Source: Kordia periserrulae (GTDB lineage Bacteria > Bacteroidota > Bacteroidia > Flavobacteriales > Flavobacteriaceae). Taken from it: a stretch of DNA of 64,000 nucleotides. The stretch spans positions 220,559 through 284,558 of the forward strand of contig NZ_QBKT01000007.1 in assembly GCF_003054265.1 (NCBI RefSeq), written 5' to 3'. Positions within the stretch are counted from its first letter, which is position 1. Each line of letters opens with the position of its first letter. Positions 17,793 to 28,406 of this stretch are shown piece by piece. A program made the position numbers and the translations under genes. The notes under the pieces were generated by a model. It saw nothing but the letters and a program-made list of their open reading frames with translations. It had not been told where the DNA came from and made no database searches.

Positions 17793-17931
17793 GCACAGTA
17801 TTTAACTTTAACAGAATTTTTGCAATCCCAAGTGTGTTTTATCGAGAGTTATTGAAGAATTTTCAGTGATTTTTAAGTTTTATTGATAATTATATAGCAT
17901 TTTTAACTTTTCTTTGTTTCGGATTTTAGGT

Positions 17932-18876
17932 TTATTTTAAGATTTTATAGCCTTCTAAGTTGGTAATTCCCCAGTTTTTGAGTTCTTCTTCACTCCAAAG
18001 TGCTGGAAAAAAGATTCTTTTTTGATATTTTGGATGCATATACTTCTGCCAATCACTTCCGCCTGTCGCTTTTGGATTCCCTTTTTCAGAATTGATATAT
18101 TTTGCCGCGGCGTGATAATGATGCATTACCCAGCTGATATTTACTGTATGGTCGTAATGACGCATCGCGTTGATTAATGCTGTGTTTTGCTGATAGGCTT
18201 CTGGCAACTGCTTGAATTTTGTCCACAAGTTGATGGTGTTGTATTCTTTCATCCATGCAATGAGCTCTTTTTTGTATTTCTCATCAAAGTTGACCATTAA
18301 TTTGCTGCGCTTTCCTGTTTTGTGATCGTTTCCTGCTACTTGCCAATACATATTGTTATACGCATGTTCGTACGGTGTTTCGCGGTCGATGGTTTCACGG
18401 AATCGATAATCAATTAAATTAATCAATTCGGTAGAAGCAATTTCGATTTTTCGATACTGTCCTGATTGAAAACCACTGGCAGGCGTTAAGGTGTCGCGAA
18501 ATTTCATGTATTGCTCCACTTCCATACCTTCGCCCATAATGTCAAATGAATTTGATAACAAGTCAAAATAACGACTGATGCGCATCAAATGCATGACAAA
18601 TTTTTCTGGAAGAATGTTTTCGGTATGAGCGATTTGTTGCATTTCCCACAAAATCATCTTAAATACCAATTCGTTTACCTGATGATACATGATAAACACC
18701 ATTTCGTCAGGCAATTGCGTACGCTGTGTTTGCAATCCTAAGAGCGCATCTACTTGAATGAAATCCCAGTATTTCATGGGTTCTGCATGTAATAATCCTG
18801 AAAGGTGTACGTCAGGATCTTGCCCCATATCCAAGTATTTTTTGTCTATGGCAGCGAGGAGTTCTTCTCTGGTCAT
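17932..18876 (-). CDS. tryptophan 2,3-dioxygenase (paralogue 2)
   Basis: A 314-residue heme dioxygenase of the tryptophan 2,3-dioxygenase family: FIMYHQVNELVFKMILWEM (active-site His and aromatic residues), TPASGFQSGQYRKIE, SWVMHHYHAAAKYI (candidate proximal heme ligand) and ATGGSDWQKYMHP. It converts L-Trp to N-formylkynurenine, the first step of the kynurenine pathway. It is downstream of hmgA and hppD on the same strand, so it fits an aromatic amino acid degradation cluster, and it is the better candidate of the two paralogues for the catabolic enzyme. A REP-like inverted repeat separates it from hppD, so it may be transcribed separately. Confidence 0.88.
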   Translation of the reverse strand: MTREELLAAIDKKYLDMGQDPDVHLSGLLHAEPMKYWDFIQVDALLGLQTQRTQLPDEMVFIMYHQVNELVFKMILWEMQQIAHTENILPEKFVMHLMRISRYFDLLSNSFDIMGEGMEVEQYMKFRDTLTPASGFQSGQYRKIEIASTELINLIDYRFRETIDRETPYEHAYNNMYWQVAGNDHKTGKRSKLMVNFDEKYKKELIAWMKEYNTINLWTKFKQLPEAYQQNTALINAMRHYDHTVNISWVMHHYHAAAKYINSEKGNPKATGGSDWQKYMHPKYQKRIFFPALWSEEELKNWGITNLEGYKILK

Positions 18877-18915
18877 GTTGTTAGTTTTAGGAGAGAAAGG
18901 TGTATTTTATTGAAT

Positions 18916-18987
18916 TGTCATATTGAGCACAGTCGAAATAGCTTTGAATATAGAATTTCCAAGTTCTCGACTGCGCTCGAAATGACA
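18916..18987. repeat. imperfect inverted repeat, dispersed REP-like element
   Basis: TGTCATATTGAGCACAGTCGA (first 20 of 21 bases shared in pattern) is mirrored by TCGACTGCGCTCGAAATGAC at 18967 with 3 mismatches. This resembles the dispersed palindromic element frequent between flavobacterial genes. Confidence 0.6.
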
Positions 18988-19043
18988 TTATTTAGTATGA
19001 TTGACTGATTGCTTCTCTTGGTTCACAATGACAAATCATATTG

Positions 19044-20207
19044 TTACAAAGTTCCGCGTGCTTCTTGTTCTCTTTCAATCGCTTCAAATAGCGCTTTAAA
19101 GTTTCCTACGCCAAATGATTGTGCGCCTTTTCGCTGAATGATTTCAAAGAACATCGTTGGTCTGTCTACAATGGTTTTGGTAAACAATTGCAACAAATAG
19201 CCTTCTTCATCGCGGTCAATGAGAATTCCGTGTTTTTTGAGTTCTTCTACATCTTCGTCAATATCACCCACACGTTCTAATAAATCATCGTAATAGGTTT
19301 CTGGAACGTATAAAAATTCCACACCACGTTCGCGCATTTGCGATACGGTTTCAATAATATTGTCTGTTGCTACCGCAATGTGCTGTACGCCTGGACCGTT
19401 GTAAAAGTCTAGATATTCTTCAATTTGCGATTTCTTTTTTCCTTCCGCTGGCTCGTTGATTGGAAATTTGATGCGACCGTTTCCGTTGCTCATCACTTTA
19501 CTCATCAACGCGGTGTAATCGGTAGAAATATCATCATCCGTAAAGGAAATGATTTGTGCAAAGCCCATCACCTTGTCATAAAACTCACACCAGTCTTTCA
19601 TTTCGCCCCAATCGACATTCCCAACCATGTGATCGATAAATTTTAACCCAACTGGCGAAGGATTGTAATGTGATTCCCATTTTTTAAAACCTGGCAAAAA
19701 GAGTCCATTGTAGTTTTTTCGCTCTACAAAAATATGAACCGTTTCTCCATACGTATAAATTCCCGAACGAATCACATAACCATGTTCATCTTCTTCTTTG
19801 GTAGGTTCCATGTATGGTTTTGCACCTCTTTTGGTGGTTTCTTCAAAGGCTTTTGTGGCATCTTCTACCCAAAGTGCTACGACTTTTACGCCATCACCAT
19901 GTAAGTTGATATGTTCGTTGATTTCACCGCCTTTGTTCAATGGTGTTGTCAGCACTAAGCGAATTTTATCTTGCTTAAGTACATACGAAACTCTGTCTTT
20001 CAATCCTGTTTCCAACCCTGCATACGCTTCTGATTGAAATCCGAAAGCAGTTTTGTAAAAGTGTGCCGATTGTTTGGCGTTTCCAACATATAATTCTACA
20101 TAGTCAGTTCCTAAAAGCGGAAGAAAATCTTCTGCTTCTTGAAATAGTTTTTTGAGTCCGTATTCTGTATTTTGTAAATCTCGTAAGTTTTTAATTTCTG
20201 CTGCCAT
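19044..20207 (-). CDS. hppD: 4-hydroxyphenylpyruvate dioxygenase
   Basis: A 387-residue Fe(II) enzyme of the vicinal oxygen chelate fold converting 4-hydroxyphenylpyruvate to homogentisate in tyrosine catabolism. The N-terminal VOC half (DYVELYVGNAKQSAHFYK) and C-terminal VOC half are both present. The iron ligands appear as His in KFIDHMVGNV, His in GVQHIAVATDNI and Glu in PTMFFEIIQRKG, followed by the family C-terminal tail (GNFKALFEAIEREQEARG). Length is typical for the family. Together with hmgA upstream it supplies two consecutive steps of tyrosine and phenylalanine degradation. Confidence 0.96.
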   Translation of the reverse strand: MAAEIKNLRDLQNTEYGLKKLFQEAEDFLPLLGTDYVELYVGNAKQSAHFYKTAFGFQSEAYAGLETGLKDRVSYVLKQDKIRLVLTTPLNKGGEINEHINLHGDGVKVVALWVEDATKAFEETTKRGAKPYMEPTKEEDEHGYVIRSGIYTYGETVHIFVERKNYNGLFLPGFKKWESHYNPSPVGLKFIDHMVGNVDWGEMKDWCEFYDKVMGFAQIISFTDDDISTDYTALMSKVMSNGNGRIKFPINEPAEGKKKSQIEEYLDFYNGPGVQHIAVATDNIIETVSQMRERGVEFLYVPETYYDDLLERVGDIDEDVEELKKHGILIDRDEEGYLLQLFTKTIVDRPTMFFEIIQRKGAQSFGVGNFKALFEAIEREQEARGTL

Positions 20208-20268
20208 TTTGTTGTTTTTTAATGCATTGCTAATTCGTTTTTAGTGTGTTTTAAAATAGTTTTCCTAT

Positions 20269-20319
20269 TTACCACATGGCACGAATATGCGTTGCAATGT
20301 TTGTTGTATGTTGTTTCAT
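20269..20319 (-). CDS. 16-codon micro-ORF between hmgA and hppD
   Basis: A short frame (MKQHTTNIATHIRAMW) begins 6 bp after the hmgA stop and ends 61 bp before the hppD start. It could be a leader or coupling peptide, or chance. Only conservation in related genomes would decide. Confidence 0.25.
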   Translation of the reverse strand: MKQHTTNIATHIRAMW

Positions 20320-20325
20320 GACTAC

Positions 20326-21483
<1,158 letters not shown>

Positions 21484-21899
21484 ATAATGTTATTTTTTGT
21501 GCTTAAAAATGATGTAATAAGATAAGAAAAATGTGAAGAATGGTATTCACATTTGGCAAAAAACAACGCTGTCTTATTCAGGATTTCGCTTGATAAGATA
21601 GTGTAAATGCGCTAATAAGTCGTTCCAAAAAGGTTTCACTCTTACTAATTTAGCAGATATTTTTCATCATTTGACACAAATATCGGAAATATCTGGATAA
21701 GAAATAAATGGTTTGTATTTTTTAAATGGAAAAAGTATTGATGAAAGTGATATTTCAAATTCAAAATCTTTTTTTGAACCTTTTTTAAAGGAATAAATTT
21801 ATATCTTGAAAAGAAATATTGACTTTTATTGGAGTGATGACTCCAATGTACAAATATTAAATCTGTTCATTTCAAAAACTAATGAAATTTTGAAGGATT
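21484..21899. other. 416-bp intergenic region with a possible decayed coding segment
   Basis: There is no confident gene. On the plus strand, translation of about 21735-21940 reads like coding sequence in one frame (SIDESDISNSKSFFEPFLK, a stop, then KRNIDFYWSDDSNVQILNL ... NEILKDYGKSNFF). It then runs out of frame into the start of the next gene. This could be the eroded 3' end of a lost gene. No tRNA, repeat or clear promoter was seen. Confidence 0.3.
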
Positions 21900-22736
21900 A
21901 TGGCAAGAGTAACTTTTTTTATAGTATTTTCTTGTTTTTTGAGCTTTGCACAAGAAAACACGTTACTTTACACAGAACATATAGATTATTACAGTCCGCA
22001 TGCGAAAAGTACAATTTTAACGGAAGACTTACAATTTTTAAAGGACGGACAATATACATTTAAAGGAAGTACAAAAGATTTTAAGTTTTTATTAAATACC
22101 GTATTAAAACCATTTCATCTTGAAAACTTACAAGATACTGACACATTGTACTTTTCGGGAGAAATCAAAGATGCTATCAAAATCAATCAATGGAAGTTGT
22201 ATAAAAAGGTACATTCAAATGCTGTCTCTATTTTGAAAAAAGAGCTTTATAGTGAATTAGATTTTGGTACTGGCAAAAAACTTCACTGGCTTGAAGGATT
22301 TCAAGGCAAATACAATTATACAAATACCGAACGCTATGTAATTATGAGCCTAAGAAATCACAAAAAAACGGATTCTATAGACTTTTATGAGCGGATTGCA
22401 TTTCGATATGATAAAAAATCTGATGATACAAATTATAGAAAAGAAGGTGAGTTTTATTGTAAAAACTACGAAGGTACTACCTACCAAAAATCAAACAAGC
22501 TAGAAGAAAATTTATTTTCTTCTATTACTCTAAAAGGATTTGATGCTTCAAAAGAGTCTGAATATTTCTACATACAAAATATCCAAGAATATTTTAAAAA
22601 TGAAAAATTAATAGGTATTACCATAACTTACGATAATAGATTTAAAGGAAAAACTCAGTTTGAAAAGTGCGTAACAAATACGAATTTTTTGAACTATTTA
22701 TACGGTACTATTGAATGTCTTGATACAAAGAATTGA
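21900..22736 (+). CDS. hypothetical secreted protein
   Basis: A 278-residue protein not assigned to a family. The ATG at 21900 gives a signal peptide (VTFFIVFSCFLSFAQ) that lacks the usual N-terminal lysines. The mature part is Lys/Asp/Tyr-rich and repeatedly uses YxF and KxY patterns (EGEFYCKNYEGTTYQ, SEYFYIQNIQEYF), suggesting a beta-rich periplasmic or outer-membrane protein. Its 3' end is 5 bp from the end of the convergent patatin gene. An eroded coding-like stretch just upstream in another frame suggests local rearrangement. Confidence 0.6.
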   Translation: MARVTFFIVFSCFLSFAQENTLLYTEHIDYYSPHAKSTILTEDLQFLKDGQYTFKGSTKDFKFLLNTVLKPFHLENLQDTDTLYFSGEIKDAIKINQWKLYKKVHSNAVSILKKELYSELDFGTGKKLHWLEGFQGKYNYTNTERYVIMSLRNHKKTDSIDFYERIAFRYDKKSDDTNYRKEGEFYCKNYEGTTYQKSNKLEENLFSSITLKGFDASKESEYFYIQNIQEYFKNEKLIGITITYDNRFKGKTQFEKCVTNTNFLNYLYGTIECLDTKN

Positions 22737-22741
22737 CATTG

Positions 22742-24964
22742 CTAAAACCAAAATCCAATACTAAAATAGAGTTGATCTTTCTCAATATCTGGCGTCCATG
22801 CATATTTTACTTGCAATGGCCCGAAGAAGGTTTCAAAACCATAGCCAAAAGCATATCCGTTAAAATCAGGTTTGGTAAACCATTCGCCGTCGTCAAAAAT
22901 GTTATTTCCCGCATTGGCGTAGTTTGCCGTAAAGTTTAAATGATGTTTGGAAAAGAAATTATAATCAAGCGTGATGGTTCCTTTTACGAAACTATCTCCT
23001 GCAAAACTGAGAAAGTCATAGCCTAAAAAGGCAATGTAATTGTTGATAAAGTTATTTCCGAATCCACCCAAAACATAGTCCAACGAATTTACACCAGTAT
23101 CGCCAATTTTAAAACCACCTTCCGAAGTGATGTTTAGTGAAATATTATTGAATAACGGCGTTGCATAACCAATTTTTGCGCGTGCCAGCGAGAATGGTTC
23201 AAAGTTTTTGTTGTAATCTGAGGAATATAAATACCAGTGAAAATCTCCTGAAAAGAACAATCCGTCCGAAGGGAAATATTTATTATCGTAGGTATCTAGT
23301 TTTAGAAATCCGAACGAACTTAGAAAGTCACTTCGTTCAAAAACAGTTTCATCCTGATTGTCATCGCTGATGGTTTCTGAATCAATTCGCAAGCGCTTAT
23401 GCTCCGCACCAATACCAAATACAAATTCCTCACGCAAAACGGTTTGTATGTACAATTGATTGGTAAAATCGGAAACCTCCACATCAATTCTGTTTAAGTT
23501 TGGATTGGACGTGTCATCAGAAATTAGGTCATAATTGACACCGCGCTCAAACGTATTGAATCGCGATTTGAGTCCAATACTCCAATAATAACCTTTGTCA
23601 ATATAGTATTCAAAATTGTAGCGAATGTTATCTCCAATGATAAAATCGAGCGAAGCCACATCATTTTGAAAGAATAGTTTTTTCTTTGTTACATTAATCA
23701 ATCCCGCAGTTTTATATACATCATCGTAATGTGCCGCTAATCGTAAAAATGTTTTGCTTGGTTTTTCTCGTAGATTGATGACAATATCATCGGAGCCATT
23801 TTCGTCTTTGAATCTTTGGTAACGAATTGCCGAAAAGTTTCCTGTGGCTGCCAAATTTCCAATACCTTCTGTAAACTTTTTAAACGGTATTTTTTTCGGT
23901 GTTTTAAAACGAAGTTTACCTAACACGTACGAACGCGGGAAGTTTTCTGTTCCACGTAAGTGAATGTAATTTATCAAAATAGAATCTTTTGCTTTTACAG
24001 GAGCAATCGCGCGTTTTTGCTGCTGTTGCGCCGCAATGTCTTGCAATGCTGCTAGTTGTTTTTTTCCTGCAATTTCACCTCTCGAAATTAATTCGCGTCC
24101 TTTGTCAAAAGCAATCACTGAAAACCCTTCAATATCTGGTCGAATATACACATCGGTCTTTTTTCTTTTAATTTTCATATCGTTGATGGTACGAAAATTA
24201 TTGATTTGCGTTAGAATACTTGGTGCCGATTGTAATTTTTCTCTATCAGCCAAACCGTCTTGCACATCAACTCCGATAATGATATCCACACCTTTTGCCT
24301 TTATTTCATCAATAGGATAATTGTTGGTCACACCGCCGTCAATCAATAAGCGTTCGCCCATTGGAATAGGCTCAAAAAGTGACGGAAATGCACCACTTGC
24401 CGTAATCGCATCTGGCAAATATCCTTTTTCTAGTACGATTTGTTCTCCTTTTTCAATGTCGGTGGCAATGCAGAGAAACGGAATAGGAAGTTTGCTAAAA
24501 TCGTCTACTTTTTCAACGTGTAAAAGCAATTGTGCCAGTTTATTATATACATTTTGTCCTTTGGAAATAGACGATGGAAAACTCACTTTAAAATCGTCAA
24601 ATGGTAAGGTAATTGCATAGCGTTCGGCATCTTCTTTTTCGTAGAATGTTTTCGCCGAGCGTGGCAATTCATCCTGAATTAATACATCAAAGTTTGTTTT
24701 TTTAAAGATGGAATCAATTTGTTTTCCCGTATATCCTGAAGCATACAACGAACCGACAATTGCGCCCATACTTGTTCCGCCTACATAATCTACGCGAATT
24801 CCTAAACTGTCTATCATTTTAAGCGCGCCAATATGCGCCAAGCCTTTTGCACCACCACCACTCAATACCAAACCTACTTTGATATCTTTTTTTTCTTGTA
24901 TTTCTTGGGCAGAAATCGTGATACAACTTAGTATTACTATACAGATGAAAATCCATCGTTTCAT
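22742..24964 (-). CDS. patatin-like phospholipase with C-terminal Omp85-type barrel
   Basis: A 740-residue outer-membrane protein. Signal peptide about 1-19 (ILSCITISAQ). The patatin domain (about 28-215) holds the oxyanion-hole glycines VLSGGGAKGLAHIGAL, the nucleophile Ser in GGTSMGAIVGSLY, and the catalytic Asp in LLIDGGVTNNYPID. A POTRA-like segment (about 330-400) precedes a 16-strand Omp85/BamA-like barrel ending in YFSIGFWF with a terminal aromatic. The architecture matches the PlpD class, in which the lipase passenger acts at the cell surface or periplasm. Its start overlaps the uvrC stop by 4 bp (ATGA), so the two are co-transcribed. Confidence 0.92.
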   Translation of the reverse strand: MKRWIFICIVILSCITISAQEIQEKKDIKVGLVLSGGGAKGLAHIGALKMIDSLGIRVDYVGGTSMGAIVGSLYASGYTGKQIDSIFKKTNFDVLIQDELPRSAKTFYEKEDAERYAITLPFDDFKVSFPSSISKGQNVYNKLAQLLLHVEKVDDFSKLPIPFLCIATDIEKGEQIVLEKGYLPDAITASGAFPSLFEPIPMGERLLIDGGVTNNYPIDEIKAKGVDIIIGVDVQDGLADREKLQSAPSILTQINNFRTINDMKIKRKKTDVYIRPDIEGFSVIAFDKGRELISRGEIAGKKQLAALQDIAAQQQQKRAIAPVKAKDSILINYIHLRGTENFPRSYVLGKLRFKTPKKIPFKKFTEGIGNLAATGNFSAIRYQRFKDENGSDDIVINLREKPSKTFLRLAAHYDDVYKTAGLINVTKKKLFFQNDVASLDFIIGDNIRYNFEYYIDKGYYWSIGLKSRFNTFERGVNYDLISDDTSNPNLNRIDVEVSDFTNQLYIQTVLREEFVFGIGAEHKRLRIDSETISDDNQDETVFERSDFLSSFGFLKLDTYDNKYFPSDGLFFSGDFHWYLYSSDYNKNFEPFSLARAKIGYATPLFNNISLNITSEGGFKIGDTGVNSLDYVLGGFGNNFINNYIAFLGYDFLSFAGDSFVKGTITLDYNFFSKHHLNFTANYANAGNNIFDDGEWFTKPDFNGYAFGYGFETFFGPLQVKYAWTPDIEKDQLYFSIGFWF

Positions 24965-26763
24965 GAGGTTGCCTTATTTTTTTGAAAGTTATCGTATATT
25001 TTTTTTGCTCTGCTGCTTCCAACCACAGCCGACAATTCTTCTTGAGAAGCTGCCGAAATTCGCTTGACCGATTTGAATTTTTTCAGCAGTTCCACAATCG
25101 TTTTTTCGCCGATTCCAGGAATGGTTTCTAGCTCAGAATTGAGTGCGCTGCTACTTCTTTTGTTGCGATGAAACGTGATTCCGAATCGATGCGCTTCGTT
25201 TCGTAAGTGTTGTATAATTTTAAGTGTTTCGCTTTTTTTGTCCAAATACAACGGAATGGAATCGCCTGGATAGTAGATTTCTTCCAAGCGTTTTGCAATT
25301 CCGATAATCGCTATTTTTCCTCGCAATTCCAACGCATCTAAGCTTTTGAGTGCAGATGATAATTGTCCTTTTCCACCATCAATGACGATGAGTTGCGGCA
25401 ACGGTTCTTCTTCGTCTAACAAACGTTTGTAACGGCGATACACTACTTCTTCCATCGATGCAAAATCATCCGGTCCTTCTACGGTTTTGATGTTGAAATG
25501 ACGGTATTCTTTTTTGCTTGGTTTTCCGTTTTTAAACACTACACAAGCCGCCACAGGATTGGTTCCTTGAATGTTGGAGTTGTCAAAACATTCGATGTGT
25601 CGCGGTTCTTTCGATAGACGCAAATCTTTTTGCATTTGCGACATGATACGGTTGACATGCTTGTCGGGATCGGTTAATTTTATTTGCTTGAAACGTTCTT
25701 GACGGAAGTATTTCGCGTTTCGTAACGACAAGTCTAGAATTCGTTTTTTATCTCCTAATTTTGGAACGGTTACTTTAAAATTTTCACCAACTTCTACCTT
25801 GAAAGGAACGTAAATTTCTTTGGAATTGGTTTTGAAACGCTGGTGAATTTCCGTGATTGCCAATTCGAGTAATTCCTTATCGGTTTCGTCTAGTTTTTTC
25901 TTGATTTCTAGTGTATGCGAACGTACGATAGAACCTAGCGAAAGTTGTAGAAAGTTGATGTAGCCAAAGCTTTCATCAGAAATGATAGAAAAGACATCCA
26001 CATTGTTGATTTTCGGATTGACAATGGTTGATTTTGCCTGATAGTTTTCTAAAATTTCTATTTTTTCTTTGACTTTTTGTGCTTGTTCAAATTCCATCGC
26101 TTCTGCATGTGCTTTCATTTGCGTTTTGAACTGATTGAGCGAATCTTTAAAGTTTCCTTTGATGATTTCACGAATCGCGACAATTTGCTCGTCGTAACTT
26201 TGTATGGTTTGATAACCTTCGCACGGACCTAAACAGTTGCCCAAATGATATTCAAGACAGACTTTGTATTTGCCTGCGTTTATTTTTTCGTGTGACAAAT
26301 CGTAGTTACACGTTCGCAACGGATAGAGTCCTTTGATTAAGTCTAACAGCGTTCGAACCGTTTTCATACTGGTATAAGGTCCAAAATATTCCGAACCATC
26401 TTTGATCATTTTTCGCGTCGGAAATACGCGTGGAAAACGTTCGTTTTTGATGCAAATCCAAGGATAGGATTTATCATCTTTTAACATCACATTGTAGCGT
26501 GGTTGGTATTTTTTGATGAGATTATTTTCCAACAACAACGCATCCGTTTCCGTAGCCACCACAATATGTTTGATGTTGGCAATTTTTTTGACTAGCACGC
26601 GTGTTTTCCCGTATTCGTGCTTCTTGGTAAAGTACGACGTGACGCGCTTTTTTAAGTTTTTTGCCTTTCCCACATACAACAGTTTACCATCCTTATCGTA
26701 GTATTGATATACGCCAGGATTGGTTGGTAAGGTTTTGAGTTGTACTTCTAGGGATTTGGTCAT
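24961..26763 (-). CDS. uvrC: excinuclease ABC subunit C
   Basis: A 600-residue nucleotide-excision-repair endonuclease acting with UvrAB. GIY-YIG domain at the N-terminus (NPGVYQYYDKDGKLLYVGKA), Cys-rich region around residues 160-180, UVR helix pair (FEQAQKVKEKIEILENY), RNase H-like C-terminal nuclease (HIECFDNSNIQGTNPVA) and terminal helix-hairpin-helix motifs (IPGIGEKTIVELLKKF). Length is normal. The first gene of a two-gene unit with the patatin-like gene. Confidence 0.97.
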   Translation of the reverse strand: MTKSLEVQLKTLPTNPGVYQYYDKDGKLLYVGKAKNLKKRVTSYFTKKHEYGKTRVLVKKIANIKHIVVATETDALLLENNLIKKYQPRYNVMLKDDKSYPWICIKNERFPRVFPTRKMIKDGSEYFGPYTSMKTVRTLLDLIKGLYPLRTCNYDLSHEKINAGKYKVCLEYHLGNCLGPCEGYQTIQSYDEQIVAIREIIKGNFKDSLNQFKTQMKAHAEAMEFEQAQKVKEKIEILENYQAKSTIVNPKINNVDVFSIISDESFGYINFLQLSLGSIVRSHTLEIKKKLDETDKELLELAITEIHQRFKTNSKEIYVPFKVEVGENFKVTVPKLGDKKRILDLSLRNAKYFRQERFKQIKLTDPDKHVNRIMSQMQKDLRLSKEPRHIECFDNSNIQGTNPVAACVVFKNGKPSKKEYRHFNIKTVEGPDDFASMEEVVYRRYKRLLDEEEPLPQLIVIDGGKGQLSSALKSLDALELRGKIAIIGIAKRLEEIYYPGDSIPLYLDKKSETLKIIQHLRNEAHRFGITFHRNKRSSSALNSELETIPGIGEKTIVELLKKFKSVKRISAASQEELSAVVGSSRAKKIYDNFQKNKATS

Positions 26764-26952
26764 TTTTTTGGTAGTTGTTTTTTTGGTTTTGGTGTTAGGT
26801 GTTGGGTTTCATTTAAGACACTAATTCCTTATCCCTTTTGCCTAATTCCTTAAAAAAAGGATGTTTTTTAAAGCAAAGTTACATGCAATTCTGCCAAAAA
26901 CAAACGCGTATCTAAGGTACAATTTTTTATTTTTACAGAAACCTTTTTGATT

Positions 26953-27516
26953 ATGTCAAAATCTGCCTTGCGGAAGCAATATAAAACCTTGCGAAATGCG
27001 CTTTCTGATACACAAATAGACGATTTTAGCATCGCGATTGCAAATAATTTACTGCGACTTCCGATTTGGGATAAACGCTATTACCATTTGTTTCTCACGA
27101 TTGCCGAACAGAAAGAAGTAGATACCGAATTTATTTTGAATATTCTCGCAGGAAAAGACAAAGATATTATTCTTTCCAAAAGTAATTTTACCGATAATTC
27201 ATTAACCCATTTTTTACTGACAGATACGACAGTGCTGAAAAAGAACGCGTATAATATTCCGGAACCTGTAGACGGCATTGAAGTGCCTTCCAACAAAATT
27301 GATGTGGTTTTTGTGCCTTTGCTGGCATATGATACGAAAGGAAATCGTATTGGGTATGGCAAAGGTTTTTACGATCGGTTTTTAGCAGATTGTAAAGACG
27401 ATGTGATTACAATTGGACTTTCTTTTTTTCCACCTGAAACTACCGAATTTGAAATTGACACCAATGATGTTTCCTTAGATTTTTGTGTGACGCCTGAAAA
27501 GGTGTATGAGTTTTAA
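26953..27516 (+). CDS. 5-formyltetrahydrofolate cyclo-ligase
   Basis: A 187-residue cytoplasmic enzyme converting 5-formyl-THF to 5,10-methenyl-THF with ATP. The ATG at 26953 (MSKSALRKQYKTLRN) is preferred over a TTG two codons upstream. Family motifs: N-terminal basic helix SALRKQYK, PVDGIEVPSNKIDVVFVPL, and the ATP-binding GNRIGYGKGFYDRFL. Divergent from uvrC with 189 bp between the starts. Confidence 0.93.
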   Translation: MSKSALRKQYKTLRNALSDTQIDDFSIAIANNLLRLPIWDKRYYHLFLTIAEQKEVDTEFILNILAGKDKDIILSKSNFTDNSLTHFLLTDTTVLKKNAYNIPEPVDGIEVPSNKIDVVFVPLLAYDTKGNRIGYGKGFYDRFLADCKDDVITIGLSFFPPETTEFEIDTNDVSLDFCVTPEKVYEF

Positions 27517-27698
27517 TCATTTTATTTTTAAATGGAATTTGTGTAATCTCAGCTCATTTGAGTAACGTTCCTTATTTCTGAAGATTGTCAGATAGTTTCC
27601 AAAAAGACTTTAATATTAAAAGTTGGTAAAGAAATCAAAAAAATCATTCCTCCTCTACTCACAAAATTTAAACTGCACTAAACAATAAGTGTGAAAAA

Positions 27699-28364
27699 TT
27701 ATGCCTTTTCCTCTGGAGTTACCTCAACGACTTCTTTGACAACTTCTCGCTTTTTTTCTTCTTGCTTCTTTTTAGGAAATGCTTTTTTATTGAAGATAAT
27801 TAATAAAGCAACTCCCACCGTAATTGCAGAATCTGCGATGTTGAATACTGGATCGAAAAAGGTGAATCGGTCGCCGCCAATCCACGGCATCCATTCGGGC
27901 CACGTGGTGTCTATGAGTGGAAAATGCAACATATCTACGACTCTTCCATAGAATACAGGTGCATATCCGCCTTGTTCTGGTAAAAAGGTTGCTAGTTGTC
28001 CTTCGCTTCCGTTGAAGAGTATTCCGTAAAACACCGAATCGATAATGTTTCCAAAAGCACCCGCAAAGATTAACGCAATGGAGATAATTAAAATTCGGGA
28101 ACTTTGTTTTTTGACAGAGTCATACAACCAATAGCCAATGGCTGTGATGGCAAATAAGCGAAATAAGGTGAGGAAGAGTTTTCCATAGCTTCCCGGAAGC
28201 TCCACGCCCCACGCCATTCCTTTGTTTTCTACAAATAGAATTTCAAACCATCCAAAAACTTCTACGCTTTCGCCCAGTCTGAAATTGGTTTTGATGTATA
28301 TTTTACTGATTTGATCAATGAGTAAGATCAATACAATGACTCCAATGGCTTTTTTTAATGACAT
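27699..28364 (-). CDS. lspA: lipoprotein signal peptidase
   Basis: A 221-residue inner-membrane aspartyl protease that removes signal peptides from prolipoproteins. It has four transmembrane segments, the ENKGMAWG motif (DNxGxAWG-like), the catalytic Asp in AGAFGNIIDSVFYG and the second Asp in FNIADSAI. A charged C-terminal tail (about 25 residues, rich in K/E) extends beyond the usual LspA length of about 165, which is common in Bacteroidota. It belongs to the conserved string ileS, dksA-like gene, 28407 gene, lspA, in that order of transcription. Confidence 0.95.
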   Translation of the reverse strand: MSLKKAIGVIVLILLIDQISKIYIKTNFRLGESVEVFGWFEILFVENKGMAWGVELPGSYGKLFLTLFRLFAITAIGYWLYDSVKKQSSRILIISIALIFAGAFGNIIDSVFYGILFNGSEGQLATFLPEQGGYAPVFYGRVVDMLHFPLIDTTWPEWMPWIGGDRFTFFDPVFNIADSAITVGVALLIIFNKKAFPKKKQEEKKREVVKEVVEVTPEEKA

Positions 28365-28406
28365 CTGTGGTATATTTCCCTAATAGTTCGCAAAAATAAG
28401 AATATT

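Noticed and set aside
17428..17805. Two 33- and 31-codon plus-strand frames (MKISLLKVAKGNH...) inside the duplicated element
   Set aside because: The C-terminal ends differ and the strand shows no promoter for them, whereas the minus strand has promoter, stems and terminator. Translation is not excluded but is the weaker reading.
21806..22063. 85-codon frame overlapping the start of the 21900 secreted gene
   Set aside because: It may hold a decayed fragment, but it is incompatible with the signal-peptide frame and lacks any recognisable domain; kept only as a low-interest observation.
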